Shown: positions 1-9,139 of the stretch, piece after piece
Position numbering within the stretch: the first letter of the stretch is position 1
How the letters are laid out: the number at the start of each line of letters is the position of its first letter
From: Podochytrium sp. JEL0797
Lineage: Eukaryota; Chytridiomycota; Chytridiomycetes; Chytridiales; Chytriomycetaceae
Length of the DNA stretch: 40,353 nt
Assembly (NCBI GenBank): GCA_027596195.1
Contig: JADGJG010000121.1
Coordinates: 1 to 40,353, forward strand
Reading direction: 5' to 3'
Made by a program: the position numbers and the translations under genes
Notes under the pieces: generated by a model
What the model saw: only the letters and a program-made list of their open reading frames with translations
Databases searched by the model: none
Told to the model about the DNA's origin: nothing

Positions 1-541
1 AAGCGATCGAAGAATTGGAACGAGCACTTTCCTCATAAAAGCCAAGTCCGCCGGCGGCAGTGGAAGATCGTTGAAAATCGACCACAGCAGCTCCCGATTG
101 ACAGTGTCGTACGCCGTCTCAATATCCAGCAGCGCCGTCGCAGTGTCCGGGTGGGAAACCATGAGCTCGTTGAGGATCATGACTTGGTCCGTTGTTGAGC
201 GATTCGGACGGAAACCGCCTTGCGCCATGTCGAGAACTCGGTTCGTGACCTGTATGAGTCGAGGGCGAATAACACCCTCAAAAACCATACGAAGACGTGA
301 GCAAAGGGAGATGGGGCGGTATTTAGAAATATCGGTACGACTCCCCTTCTTTTTCCAGATCAACGCGATGTTGGCCGTATTCCACGATTCCGGTGTCGCA
401 CGCGACATGATAAGAACCTCACACATGGTTCCAATCACATGGACAATGGGTTGAGGGATTGCATCGTTGGGATTCATCGTCTCCCTCCACTGCCCGTTTT
501 GCCGCGTACTTCAACAGCTCCGCGTACACGCCGTCGTTGCC
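1..541 (-). mobile_element. 5'-truncated non-LTR (LINE-type) retrotransposon, reverse transcriptase fragment
   Basis: Read on the minus strand, positions 477-1 are open to the window edge and encode the N-terminal half of a non-LTR reverse transcriptase. Visible landmarks are the linker-like NDGVYAELLKYA, the fingers motif KYRPISLCSRLRMVFE, the QGGFRPNRSTTDQ block, and a motif A of the form LLDIETAYDTVNRELLW, where the first Asp is a catalytic metal ligand. The catalytic YxDD motif would lie left of base 1. The first 20 residues (541-482) are in a different frame from the rest, so there is a frameshift near 480. An in-frame TAG at 544-542 marks where similarity begins, so the copy is 5'-truncated there, as is typical of LINE insertions. 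The copy looks dead. The strand and family are well supported; the clade is not determined. Confidence 0.88.
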
Positions 542-1120
542 CTAACCCTTATAAAGGATGCTCTTGACCAAACCCTCCTCACCGGCGCCACAGCCGTCGA
601 CCTCATCGGTGACTCGGAAAACTCGGACGTTGTCCTGCAACCAAAGCGAGGCGAATTCATCCAAGCCCACAGCCAGTACCTGCGCAGAAACCCATACTTT
701 GAAGCGCGCCATAGCTTCGCGAAGGCGGCATCCCAAGAGGGCCAACCGACGATCAAGATTGACGTGCAGTTCCCAAACGAGTTCCACACCATTCTCTCCT
801 GCATTTACGCCAACTCGGAGGACTACTGCCTTGACATTTTCAGCGGAAAGAACCTCTGCCCTCTGTTCATGAACGCGCAATTTCTCCAAGCCGAATCTGT
901 CATCGAAGCAGTGGCGGTTTGGTTTTCCAAAAACTGGTACACTGCCATCACCAGCCCAACATTCACTTGCCACGTGCTGGACGACTCATCGCTGGCAAGG
1001 TTGCTAACCAAACTCCCAAACTTGACGGCTGCCCTCGAAATCATTTTGAAATGGGCAAGTGATTGGAAGATTGTTGGAGATTGCAGTGACCTCCGAAAGT
1101 TTGTGGAATCTTCTCGTTGA
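542..1120 (+). pseudogene. BTB/POZ-domain protein fragment, 5' end lost at the retroelement junction
   Basis: The plus-strand frame runs from the retroelement junction to a TGA at 1118. It encodes a BTB/POZ fold: SENSDVVL followed by EFIQAHSQYLRRNPYFEA (the usual H-x3-L-x2-R-S-x-Y-F start of the domain), then the central IKIDVQFPNEFHTILSCIYA region and helices around NAQFLQAESVIEAVAVWF. BTB domains mediate dimerisation or recruit cullin-3. No ATG in this frame belongs to BTB-like sequence: the only upstream starts lie inside the antisense reverse transcriptase, so the native 5' end is missing. Near 1100 the frame leaves what looks like the natural C-terminus; a neighbouring frame continues as LWNLLVDFGKRLGLVDWDV up to a TGA, suggesting a second lesion. 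It could still be transcribed. The domain call is good, the pseudogene call is inference. Confidence 0.68.
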
Positions 1121-1659
1121 TTTCGGCAAGAGACTGGGTCTCGTTGACTGGGATGTTTGAGCATGCAGTGGATACGTGCATTTCCTCAAAAACACACCAC
1201 TTTTTTGTGTCAAAAGAAAAAAAGGTTTATGGTTTTGGTTAAGGGTGAATTCACCCTTGGTTTTGGCTTGAATACATAAGGTTCATGACTTTTTTATATC
1301 TTCATCAAAAGATTCGGACAAACAGTGGATGAACCGACAACACCCCAAAAACAAGCAGCCTGCCCCAAGCAAGCCAACTCAGTCTAAGTCTCTCTTTCCC
1401 ATGGCAGACCCAACCTGCTGCTCTAGCAAAAAAAACAAAAAAAAATCCACTCACCTTTCCCCCAGAGGGGTTGCCACTGAATATGCCCATTAACCTTTCT
1501 GGTGGCTTTCAACCTATGGACAGAAATTGATGATTGATCCAGTTGCGTTTGGGTTTCTGAAAGCAACACATTTTTTAGACATGATATAAAAGGGGAAAAA
1601 AGCAGTTGATCAGAACAGACTCAAGAAATGCGAAAAAAAAACAAGATACTTACAACCCC

Positions 1660-1680
1660 CATGCAGGGGCTCCCTGCATG
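1660..1680. repeat. perfect 9-bp inverted repeat (hairpin)
   Basis: The arms CATGCAGGG (1660-1668) and CCCTGCATG (1672-1680) are perfect reverse complements separated by three bases. The hairpin sits just left of the 80-bp tandem repeat, so it may belong to the same element. Its function is unknown. Confidence 0.7.
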
Positions 1681-1695
1681 AGTCTGGATTGAAGG

Positions 1696-1892
1696 CTGAC
1701 TCCATGGCTGGAGCGAAGACTCCCACTACTTTGCCCGCAGGTTGAGCAAAAACTCATCCCACATCCAGAAGCTGACTGACTCCTTGGCTAAAATGAAAAC
1801 TCCCACCGCTTTGCCCTCAGGTTGAGCGAAAACTAGTCCCACATCCAAAAGCTGAATCCATGACTAGAGCAAAGACTCCCACTGCTACAAAG
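1696..1892. repeat. tandem repeat, about 80-bp unit, 2.4 copies
   Basis: Three diverged copies of one unit follow each other. The block containing GACTCC(A/T)TGGCT begins at about 1696 and recurs 80 bp later, then about 76 bp later in the partial third copy because of a 4-bp deletion. Shared landmarks are AGACTCCCAC(T/C), TTTGCCC(G/T)CAGGTTGAG and TCCCACATCCA(G/A)AAGCTG. Copies are roughly 80-85% alike by eye. No coding frame is conserved. Confidence 0.8.
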
Positions 1893-2611
1893 TTGGATTG
1901 TCATGGAAAACATGTCAGGGGTGTGTACCAAATGGTCCTAGAAAAAAAATGAGGTGGTGATTAAAATTTGCGACGGCACAGGGAAGCGTCCAACACCAAG
2001 GGAGAAGCACTAAATTCACCGGAAAACTCGAGATTATAGTACATGTACTGCAGAAAATGCAGAGAGCAAAGAGGATTTGCTTTTGAAATGAGCGTTTGTT
2101 GTTTTTAGCAGTGTACCTCCACAAGAGTCGGGGTGAGACATGAGGAAAGTGTTTGGGGTCATGATGAACTGGTGGGTGGGCTGGCGCCTTCGAAACACAC
2201 AAAACTGCCGCCTAAGTACTCATCCACTCGACCGCAAAAAAGTATATTAAAAAAACCGCCGTCAGGTCATCACGAACCTTGTATTTCCTGTTATGGACAC
2301 GTGCCGACGGGTTCAACTTCTTGTTCGAGTTGAAAGACGCGCGTGGTCGCAATGTGGTGAAGCTTGCGAAACGACTTTTTTCTTGTCTTCGCGCCATTTG
2401 GGTCCCGACGCCCGAGACTTTCTTGAACCAGGAGGACGGGGTTGTGGCGACGGAGACAACGATATTCCTTTTTTGAAGGGCGATCGTTGGTCTTGAGATT
2501 TGAGGGTGGCTGTTTTTTTTTGTGTTGAAGGGGGGCGGGGGAAGCGTCAACGGTAGCAATATGGCTGACAGCGAGAAACAATTTTAATCTCGAGTACGGC
2601 ATGTTAGAAAA

Positions 2612-2675
2612 TACCAGTGCATTTCCTCCGAACCTTCTCCGTGTGCAACCCATGGCCCATGGGGCGTGGATTGTA
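2612..2675 (-). repeat. dispersed repeat, copy 1 (matches 36385-36441)
   Basis: Read on the minus strand, this segment shares with 36385-36441 a nearly identical core of about 34 bp containing TGCACACGGAGAAG and TTCGGAGGAAATGCACT (differences are G/A transitions), preceded by a weaker match TACAA(T/G)CCACGCCC. In one frame both copies read CTRRRFGGNALV. The two sequences diverge abruptly after the GTA that follows the core. It could be the terminus of an unrecognised mobile element or a shared coding relic. Confidence 0.7.
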
Positions 2676-2838
2676 TCTCCTTGAGTGGATGATAATTCCC
2701 TTCTTACTAATGATCATTCTCGGTTTCCGTTTTCCAATCCACCCAGGTCTCCACAGCATTTTCTGACCGTCTTTTAACCGACTCACTTCTCTCATGTTTA
2801 ATGTCGCTATAATCAATTGTACTAAACCTTCATAATTA

Positions 2839-4852
2839 TCATCCCAACACATTTCCCCTCCTCACACTCTTTTCAATCTCCTCTGCGACCCTCCGATCGC
2901 GATTCGTCAACAAACTCGTGGCCCTCCCTTTGCCCCCATTCCTCGCCGTCCTACCCACACGATGCAAATACTCAATACTACTCCTCGGGAAATCATACAA
3001 CACAACATGATCCGCCGCCGTCGTATCCACCCCTCGACTCGCCACATCCGTCGCCACAATCACAGCCATCCGATCCTTCCACGCAACATACTCCCCAGAC
3101 GCACTTCCATCACCGTTTGTTCCCGCTGCGGCATCCAATAACCCTTCCACCCCTTTGGAAATACCGTCTCCTTTGCCTTTCTTGAACAGCGAAAACACGG
3201 CATCCCTCACTTTCCCTTCCATCTGCCCACTCACCAAAAACACTCCTCCCTCACCATCCCGAACGACCCCTTTCCCCCTCAAAAAGTCCGCAACCCACGT
3301 CCCCGTATCGCGACTGTTCACAAACACAATCACACGCGTCTCGCCAGACTGTGCCGCGCGTTTCAACACGTCGAGAAGGAGGTTCGGTTTCGTCGTGCTC
3401 GCGGAAACGTGCAGAAAGATTTGCTTGAGGGTCGAGGACGCGCGGTGCAGTTTCGGGGTCGCGATTTGGGTGAAGCCTTGTGGGTGGAAGGCGGCGATTT
3501 TGGATGTCATGCTGACGGGGAACGTGGCACTGATGTAGGTTGTGAGGGGTTCGGGGGTGGTAGTCACGGTGGCATCCGCGGTAGCGGCCACACTCTCGAC
3601 ATCTTCGACGGCCGCAGTACTCGCATCATTCACGGCAGCAGCAGCAACAGGTTGATGAGTTCGAATCGCATTCTGAATGTACTCCAAATCAGGCGTGTTG
3701 CTTTCGTCAAACAGCGTGTCGCTCTCATCAATCACCACCTCCGACACCTTGCTCAACCCGACCGCATTTTCGGAAACCATTTTGCGCAGCTCGTGCGGGG
3801 TGGAGACAAGAATATCAATCGGAGTCGACGCGAGTTTGGCCACCACGCGTTCTGGGTGGGCAAGTCGCGAATGCACACCAAGGACCGTGAGACGCGCCGA
3901 AGGGTGGTGCGCACACAGGGATTTCGTAACAGTGGTGACTTGATGCACGAGATCACGCGAGGGCACGAGGATAATGGCACGCGGGCGGCGGAGTTTGCGC
4001 AGTTTCGAGCTCGAGACGAGTTGTTGCGACAGGGCCGAATCAGAAAGGAGCGGATCACTCGATGCGAGGACTGCGTCAATCACGTCGTTTGGGTTTTCGA
4101 GTTGTTGTTGGGCCGAGAGTTGTTCTTGCAGTTTGAGACGGTGGATCATGGGGAGGAGGTAGGCGAGGGTTTTGCCGCTGCCGGTTTCGGCACCCACGAG
4201 CAGGGCCGTGTGGGGATTCTTTTGAGATGGATCCGAGAGGGTCAGGGAGGCGGGGATGGCAAGTGCCTGGACGGGAGTGGGTTTTGCTGTTTCGCCGAGG
4301 AGGGCCTTGATGGCCTGCAGGGCGGGGATGGACAGACCCATTGCTATTCAGGGAGTAAGGACACTTTGAGGAAACGAGAGAGTGTACTCAACTGTCGAAT
4401 GAGGCATTCTTGATCTTTTCCTGCAACAGCTCCATTCTTGCAGATTCAGTGTGTAAGTCTTGCATCCTGAACTTTTTGTCGTGAGCGCGCTGCTTCGCTT
4501 CCATCTCTGCAATCTTTGCAGCGTGGGCAGCGGAAGTCGCAATCACAGCGGGTCTGACTGAGCGTTGTTTCTTTTGCGGCGGCGGAGTGTTTCTAGGCGG
4601 AGAGTTCCTAGGCAGCGAATGCGCCTTCTTGATCTCGCCAGTTGGAAGCCGCGCAAGGCGGCGCGACGGCGGCAGCGCCAGGCCCGCGAACGTTTTGTGC
4701 GCAAAGCGCGGCGCCGTCTTAGGGAAAGCCAGCGCCTTCTTGCCGCCCGTCTTGGGCGCGCGCACTTCTGCCCTCGGGAACCGCGTGTTGAACGTCCAGT
4801 TCGATGGCGCACGTGTCCGTCCAATGGCGCGGAGGGCGAGCGAGGAGAACAT
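2839..4852 (-). CDS. DEAD-box RNA helicase, probably mitochondrial (MRH4/DDX28-like)
   Basis: ATP-dependent RNA helicase of about 654 residues in two exons (4852-4393 and 4343-2839). The 49-nt intron begins GTTGAG and ends TAG; splicing joins FD to TMGLSIPALQAI, restoring the Q-motif lead-in. Motifs in order are PTPVQ (Q motif), AETGSGKT (I, Walker A), PSRDLVHQ (Ia), VVIDESDTLFD (II), ISATFP (III), ATDVASRGVD (V) and HRVGRTARNG (VI). Motif II is DESD instead of DEAD. The first ~130 residues are rich in Arg, Ser and Ala with almost no acid, like a mitochondrial targeting sequence plus linker, which points to mitoribosome assembly helicases of the MRH4/DDX28 kind. The start at 4852 is preferred over one 22 codons upstream because the presequence begins there. 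There is a low-complexity Ala/Thr/Glu insert between motifs II and III. Mitochondrial location is inference. Confidence 0.88.
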
Positions 4853-5581
4853 TTCCAAAAAAAAGAAAGAAGAAAACGAAGCGAAAAGCGTCCCTTCAAA
4901 CAGTAAATGGCAAACCAAGAAAGTTAGAGCACTTCATCAAGGTATCAAAATCCAAAGAAATCCTTTACTCAATTGTGAAAGCCCATCTCTCCTCCATCAC
5001 GGATGAGCAACTCGCCTTGTGGATTGAACGAGAGGCTCCAGCGGGTGTTGCGCTCCAGGGCGACCTCAGGGTCCTCCGCCTCCTTGTAAAGTGCCACTTC
5101 ACGACGTCAGAGCACGAGGCGCGCAAGCGCATCCTCGCATGTCGCGACGTGCGTTTCGGGGCTCCCATGGCTGCTGGTGGTGAGGTGGATGAGGAGGGTG
5201 AAGAAGAGGTATGCGGCTTTGTGGGTAAAACTCCGGAAACCCGTCTCCTTGTGAAATCCCTCCGTGGCCAGTCAAAGAATCATTTTGGAAGTTCGTTACC
5301 GACTCTGTGGATAAGGATCCATTTGCGGACCTTTACTCCACTATGGAGGACTACATCGCCCACCACAAAGACGTGGTGATCAAGAACGCCAAGGGTATCG
5401 AAATTCTGAAGGATCGCAAGAAATATGCGGTTTGTTTGTGGTTTTGTCTGGAGTGCAAAAGGTCGATTAATCTTGGCGTTAAAAGCTGGGCTGGAAGGCG
5501 GAGAAGTTTGTAATTGTATCCGGTTTGCGTTTTAGGGCGAGGCGAGGCATGTTGGTGCGGGCGGGGTCAGTGGTCGCGTAA
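4804..5581 (+). CDS. hypothetical protein, start uncertain
   Basis: I do not recognise this protein. The best model has three exons (4804-5224, 5272-5429, 5486-5581), with introns GTAAAA..CCAG (47 nt) and GTTTGT..AAAG (56 nt) that keep phase, giving about 224 residues. The central part looks genuinely coding: KLEHFIKVSKSKEILYSIV, then DEQLALWIEREAP, and after the first splice KESFWKFVTDSVDKDPFADL. It is largely helical and mixed-charge with no membrane segment. The only ATG available (4804) lies 49 bases inside the divergent helicase gene and its first 30 residues are Arg/Lys-rich, so the true start may instead be in a non-visible upstream exon; a splice-acceptor-like CAAACAG ends at 4901. 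The exact 5' end and last exon are weak. Confidence 0.5.
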
Positions 5582-5876
5582 AGCTTCAATTTGTGGTGCG
5601 GTCGAAAATAATTATCCGTGCCAATGCGCGGTATACCCTTAACCGCGCGCGTCAAAAACGTCGCGGAGAGGCATAAGGTTTTCGAGATCCATTGGCGCAT
5701 TCTTGGCGTCGGAGAAGAAGCCCGATCGTGACTTTAAAATGAAGAAGATACATCCGCTGTTTTGCCACCTTCCTTCTGCGGTATTCACCCCACAGCAATG
5801 CTGCAATATCGACAGATTAATTTCATTAATTTATACTTTTTGGGAGATGGGAGAGACGGAAAAAAAAATCCGCAAT

Positions 5877-7439
5877 ATGCATGGGCATCGCCGATACGAT
5901 CCCTCGCGCCGACAGCCACTGCCCTGGAACGATCCGCACTTCTGCGATCTGCACGCAGACCTGTGCGCCCTGTTTACCCAGCAGGAGCGCGACAGGGAGC
6001 CGTTCCTAGAAGACTATCTGGGCGAGCTGCTGGCACGCTGGGGCCGCTGGGCCCAGAGGGGACGGTGAGTGCTTCCTTGCGTTACTTACCCGTGCTAATC
6101 ACTCGGGCCGTCTAGCCCCCCTCATCTTTGCTTCGAGGCTGCCACTCTCTCTGGCATGGGCTTTCTCGAACACCAGTTGAGTCTTTTGGCTTGCCGTGCT
6201 TCCCATGTCCTCTACACGCTAACAGCCACTCCCCTGCTGAATCTGCAGCGGATATCCGCCCTCTGAACGCACTGAGCGCATCGAACGCGCGCTTGCCACC
6301 GCGATCGCTGGCTCCACTGTCGACGCCCTCGAACCCAACGCCACAGACGCCATGCGCGAAAAGGCCGTCCTGATGCTGGCCGATGAATACCTTGGTAGGC
6401 GATTTTTGTTATCACATGTTGCGTTTCATTTCCACAAAGACCCCCGCGCGTCTTTTGAGCACGATCGACCTATTCTGAATCGAAACCATTAATTCCTGCA
6501 GGAAAATCCGCCACTCCCTCCCTTGCCTCTGACGCCCGCAAACGTGCCAAAAATCGCCGTTCGCGCCAACTCATTCGAAAACCCGGCGACGGTCCCAACC
6601 CCACTTCCTCCGAATCCTTCAACGACTTCACCATCAAACCCTTCTCCTCCTACGCAGCGAGCCCTGCACCACCCACAAGCGTGACATCCAACAACTCCTC
6701 CTCCATCGCCCCCAGACTTCGCAGCATCTCGCGCGACAACCCTTCCACTACCCCGTTGTCGACCCCACAAAAGAAACCCTCCATCTCGTCTTCCTCTTCC
6801 TCGCCGGCACAACAACCCATGTATTCCTCCTCATTGTCGACCCCGCGCAGAAAACCGAGCAACGACCCCATCGCGATTCTCGGCGGATCCTCGGACCGAA
6901 TGTATGACCGCCGCGGCTCGTCGTCCTCCGAAACCAACTCGGACCACTACCAACAGCACCACAGCTACACGTCCCCTTCGTCGTCCGTCTCTGGTTCTCA
7001 ACAGCAGCAGCAACCCATGACGAGCAACAACCCGTTTAGTAGAGGGTACGGCGCGTTGCAGGCGATTCGGCAAAAGTCAATGGACAATATCGTGTTTTCG
7101 GGGTCCGGGTCTTCGAGTGGGAATGGCGGGGGAGGGTCGTCTCCTATGATTGGTGCGGACAAATCCATGTTGCGGAACCCTCCGTATGCTGAGTACAGTG
7201 CTCCTTTGCAAGGTGGGGGGGGTGGTGGTGGTGGAGGGTTTGGTGGGAGGAGAAAAAAGAGTGCCGATAGTGTCGACGTGCCACTGTATTTTGAAGGCAG
7301 GGAGGACGACAAGTATGAGATTGCGAGGAGTTCGAGTCTCAAGTCAAACAGTCGCGGGGGTGGGGGTGGTTCCGGGGGTGGAGAGTTTATTGCGGGAGCG
7401 AGGAGGGAGTATGACCCGCGGAGGGTGAGAAAGCAATAA
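5877..7439 (+). CDS. hypothetical Ser/Gly-rich protein
   Basis: A four-exon model (5877-6064, 6116-6175, 6249-6394, 6502-7439) stays in phase and gives about 443 residues. Introns begin GTGAGT, GTTGAG and GTAGGC and end TCTAG, TGCAG and TGCAG; the first has a clear TGCTAATC branch-point sequence. The first 130 residues are ordered-looking: PWNDPHFCDLHADLCALF, EDYLGELLARWGRW, FEAATLSGMGFLEH and RIERALATAIAGSTVDAL, probably an alpha-helical domain that I cannot name. The remainder is disordered, with Ser runs, QQQQQP, a stretch of nine Gly (about 7217-7243) and basic patches. An upstream in-frame ATG at 5847 is an alternative start. The poly(A) signal AATAAA (7435-7440) overlaps the stop codon. 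The 3' end faces the minus-strand gene ending at 7506. Confidence 0.7.
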
Positions 7440-7505
7440 AAGAACTGTTCATACATTTTTTGGCTGGAAAATACGTGACATAAGAAAACGAGAAAAATAA
7501 CAAAA

Positions 7506-8822
7506 TCAGACGCCAGCCACCCCCCCGGCACCAACAATCCTCATCAAAGCGGCTCTCATATTTTCTCTCTCCATTTTCCTCTGATTCTGAACCCTCGCAT
7601 CTTGTTCCGCAATCTGAGCCTTGAACCATTTCTGCTGGTTTTCAAGCTGCTCAATTTTAACCATCTTCACGGGCTGTTGCTGGTGGTAAATCGAAACGAG
7701 CGGCTTTTGAGCACCAACAGAAACAACCGGGTTTGCCACCGACTTGCGCTTGTGGGATGTCGTGGAAGAGCTTGGTTTCTTGTATGGACTGAATCGCGTC
7801 GAAGATGCACAGGCAGAAGAAGAAGGCGCTTGCTGCTGTGTTGAAGAATCACCCACCGCTCCTTGTTTTTTCGCAGACGCGGCATCCGGCACCGACGCAG
7901 AGAGGCTTGAATCGCTTGATGTCGCTGTCCTTGCGGTGGTACTGGCAGCGCTGGTGCTGGCACAAGAGCGAGTAACCTCCGCGGCGGCAGCAGGGTCTTG
8001 CGGCACAATCATGGACATGGAGACTGTGTGGTTTGTGGGTTGGTTCGCAGCAACCGCAGCGGCCCATCGGAATGCCTTGGCTGTCGAGGAGTATGGGTAT
8101 GTTGAGGAGGAGGAATCGGACGCGTTCATTCCTTCGTGTTGGTGCATGGGTGTTGGTTGGTGATGGAACGTTGGTTGTGAGAGGGAAGAGTGGTGGAACG
8201 ATGGGTATCCTTGAAATTCGAGCGACGACAAGCAACTCATGGAAGACGACAGGTCGCTACTGCTGCTGATGCTGGTATATCCGAAATGGGCTTGATCCGT
8301 CATGAGTTCAAACCCATGCAACGCTGACGCGCCGGTGCTGCTCATACACCGCATTGAAGGCTCCTCGTACCCCGTGAACCCGAAATACGCTTCGGGCTGT
8401 AACGCGAGGGTATGTGGGTCGTAGGAGAAGGGATTCATTTGGTTCAAGAAGAGGTTGTCTTGGAGGGGTGGGGATGCCATGAGGGAGTGTGTGGGCGAGT
8501 CGGAGAGCGGCGGGGTAGTCATTTCGGGGTCCGAGTTCCATCGCAGGAAGGCTTTGATTTCGTCGTATTCTGTCGTGCTGCATGATTGCGGGAGTGGTGC
8601 CAGCGGGGCAGAGAATGCGACGTCTTGCGGTGGAATGTATGCAGAATGAACGCGTGGGTCTTGCAACAAGGCGACAGAGGACGTGTCTGGGGGAGTTGAA
8701 CACGGGTGGCGACGTTGGACCATTTCGTCAAGCATCTCGTCAAACACGAACGCGTCTTGATCGTCATCTGCAGGTTTGTTGGAAGTGTCTGGGAAGAGGG
8801 GAAACAAAGGGGGTGTGGACAT
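7506..8822 (-). CDS. hypothetical Ser/Thr/Gln-rich protein with C-terminal helix
   Basis: A single uninterrupted frame of 438 codons begins with ATG at 8822. The first ~370 residues are low complexity (Ser, Thr, Pro, Gln, His, Met), with aromatic spacers such as FDEMLDEMV near the N-terminus that resemble acidic activation segments. A Lys-rich patch (TSHKRKSV) precedes a C-terminal helix, IEQLENQQKWFKAQIAEQD to MRRALMRIV-like sequence, that can form a coiled coil. This layout suggests a transcriptional or scaffold protein, but no DNA-binding domain is recognisable and I give no function. Expression would be driven from the 317-bp gap shared with the mitochondrial carrier gene. Confidence 0.72.
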   Translation of the reverse strand: MSTPPLFPLFPDTSNKPADDDQDAFVFDEMLDEMVQRRHPCSTPPDTSSVALLQDPRVHSAYIPPQDVAFSAPLAPLPQSCSTTEYDEIKAFLRWNSDPEMTTPPLSDSPTHSLMASPPLQDNLFLNQMNPFSYDPHTLALQPEAYFGFTGYEEPSMRCMSSTGASALHGFELMTDQAHFGYTSISSSSDLSSSMSCLSSLEFQGYPSFHHSSLSQPTFHHQPTPMHQHEGMNASDSSSSTYPYSSTAKAFRWAAAVAANQPTNHTVSMSMIVPQDPAAAAEVTRSCASTSAASTTARTATSSDSSLSASVPDAASAKKQGAVGDSSTQQQAPSSSACASSTRFSPYKKPSSSTTSHKRKSVANPVVSVGAQKPLVSIYHQQQPVKMVKIEQLENQQKWFKAQIAEQDARVQNQRKMERENMRAALMRIVGAGGVAGV

Positions 8823-9139
8823 GATTTCGGTTGGCGAGTGTTTTTTTGCTGGGTTCGCGTGCGGTTCGAGTGTCAGATTTAGGCGTTTGGGTGGCTGTCA
8901 AATGACTTGTTGCTATTGTTTGAATATCAGAAATCAATGGGAGAAAACATAATGGCGACGCGGGCAAACAATCGCCTCATTGTCTTTTGATGACGCGCAC
9001 GCACCTTTTCGAAAAGACTTTGTGAAGCAAGAGCGAGAGGGAGAAGTCACGGAACCCTGTTTGCGTCTTTGGACAAAGAAAAACGGGAGCGAATTCCGAT
9101 TGGAAGAGATCAATTTTTTTTTCTTGAACCAATCCAACC
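8823..9139. promoter_or_regulatory. shared divergent promoter region (317 bp)
   Basis: This gap separates the start codons of two divergently transcribed genes (7506-8822 minus and 9140-10564 plus) and must carry both promoters and 5' untranslated regions. It contains T-rich runs near the plus-strand start (about 9112-9124) but no TATA box that I would defend. Confidence 0.45.

Larger units (their letters stand above)
1121..2611. other. gene-poor intergenic stretch
   Basis: I see no convincing gene here. The stretch contains a perfect hairpin, a 2.4-copy tandem repeat and A/T-rich runs. A plus-strand frame near 2279-2476 reads FELKDARGRNVVKLAKRLF and may be a decayed coding fragment, but it has no good start, no recognised domain and no neighbouring exon. 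A smaller ATG-initiated frame overlaps it at 2293-2496. Confidence 0.5.

Noticed and set aside
2279..2496. Possible small gene reading FELKDARGRNVVKLAKRLF
   Set aside because: There is no reliable start, no partner exon and no recognised domain; noted only as a possible relic.
3409..4413. Long plus-strand open frame (about 334 codons) antisense to the DEAD-box helicase
   Set aside because: It is a shadow of the helicase coding strand; it has no domain of its own, and the minus-strand protein carries every helicase motif.
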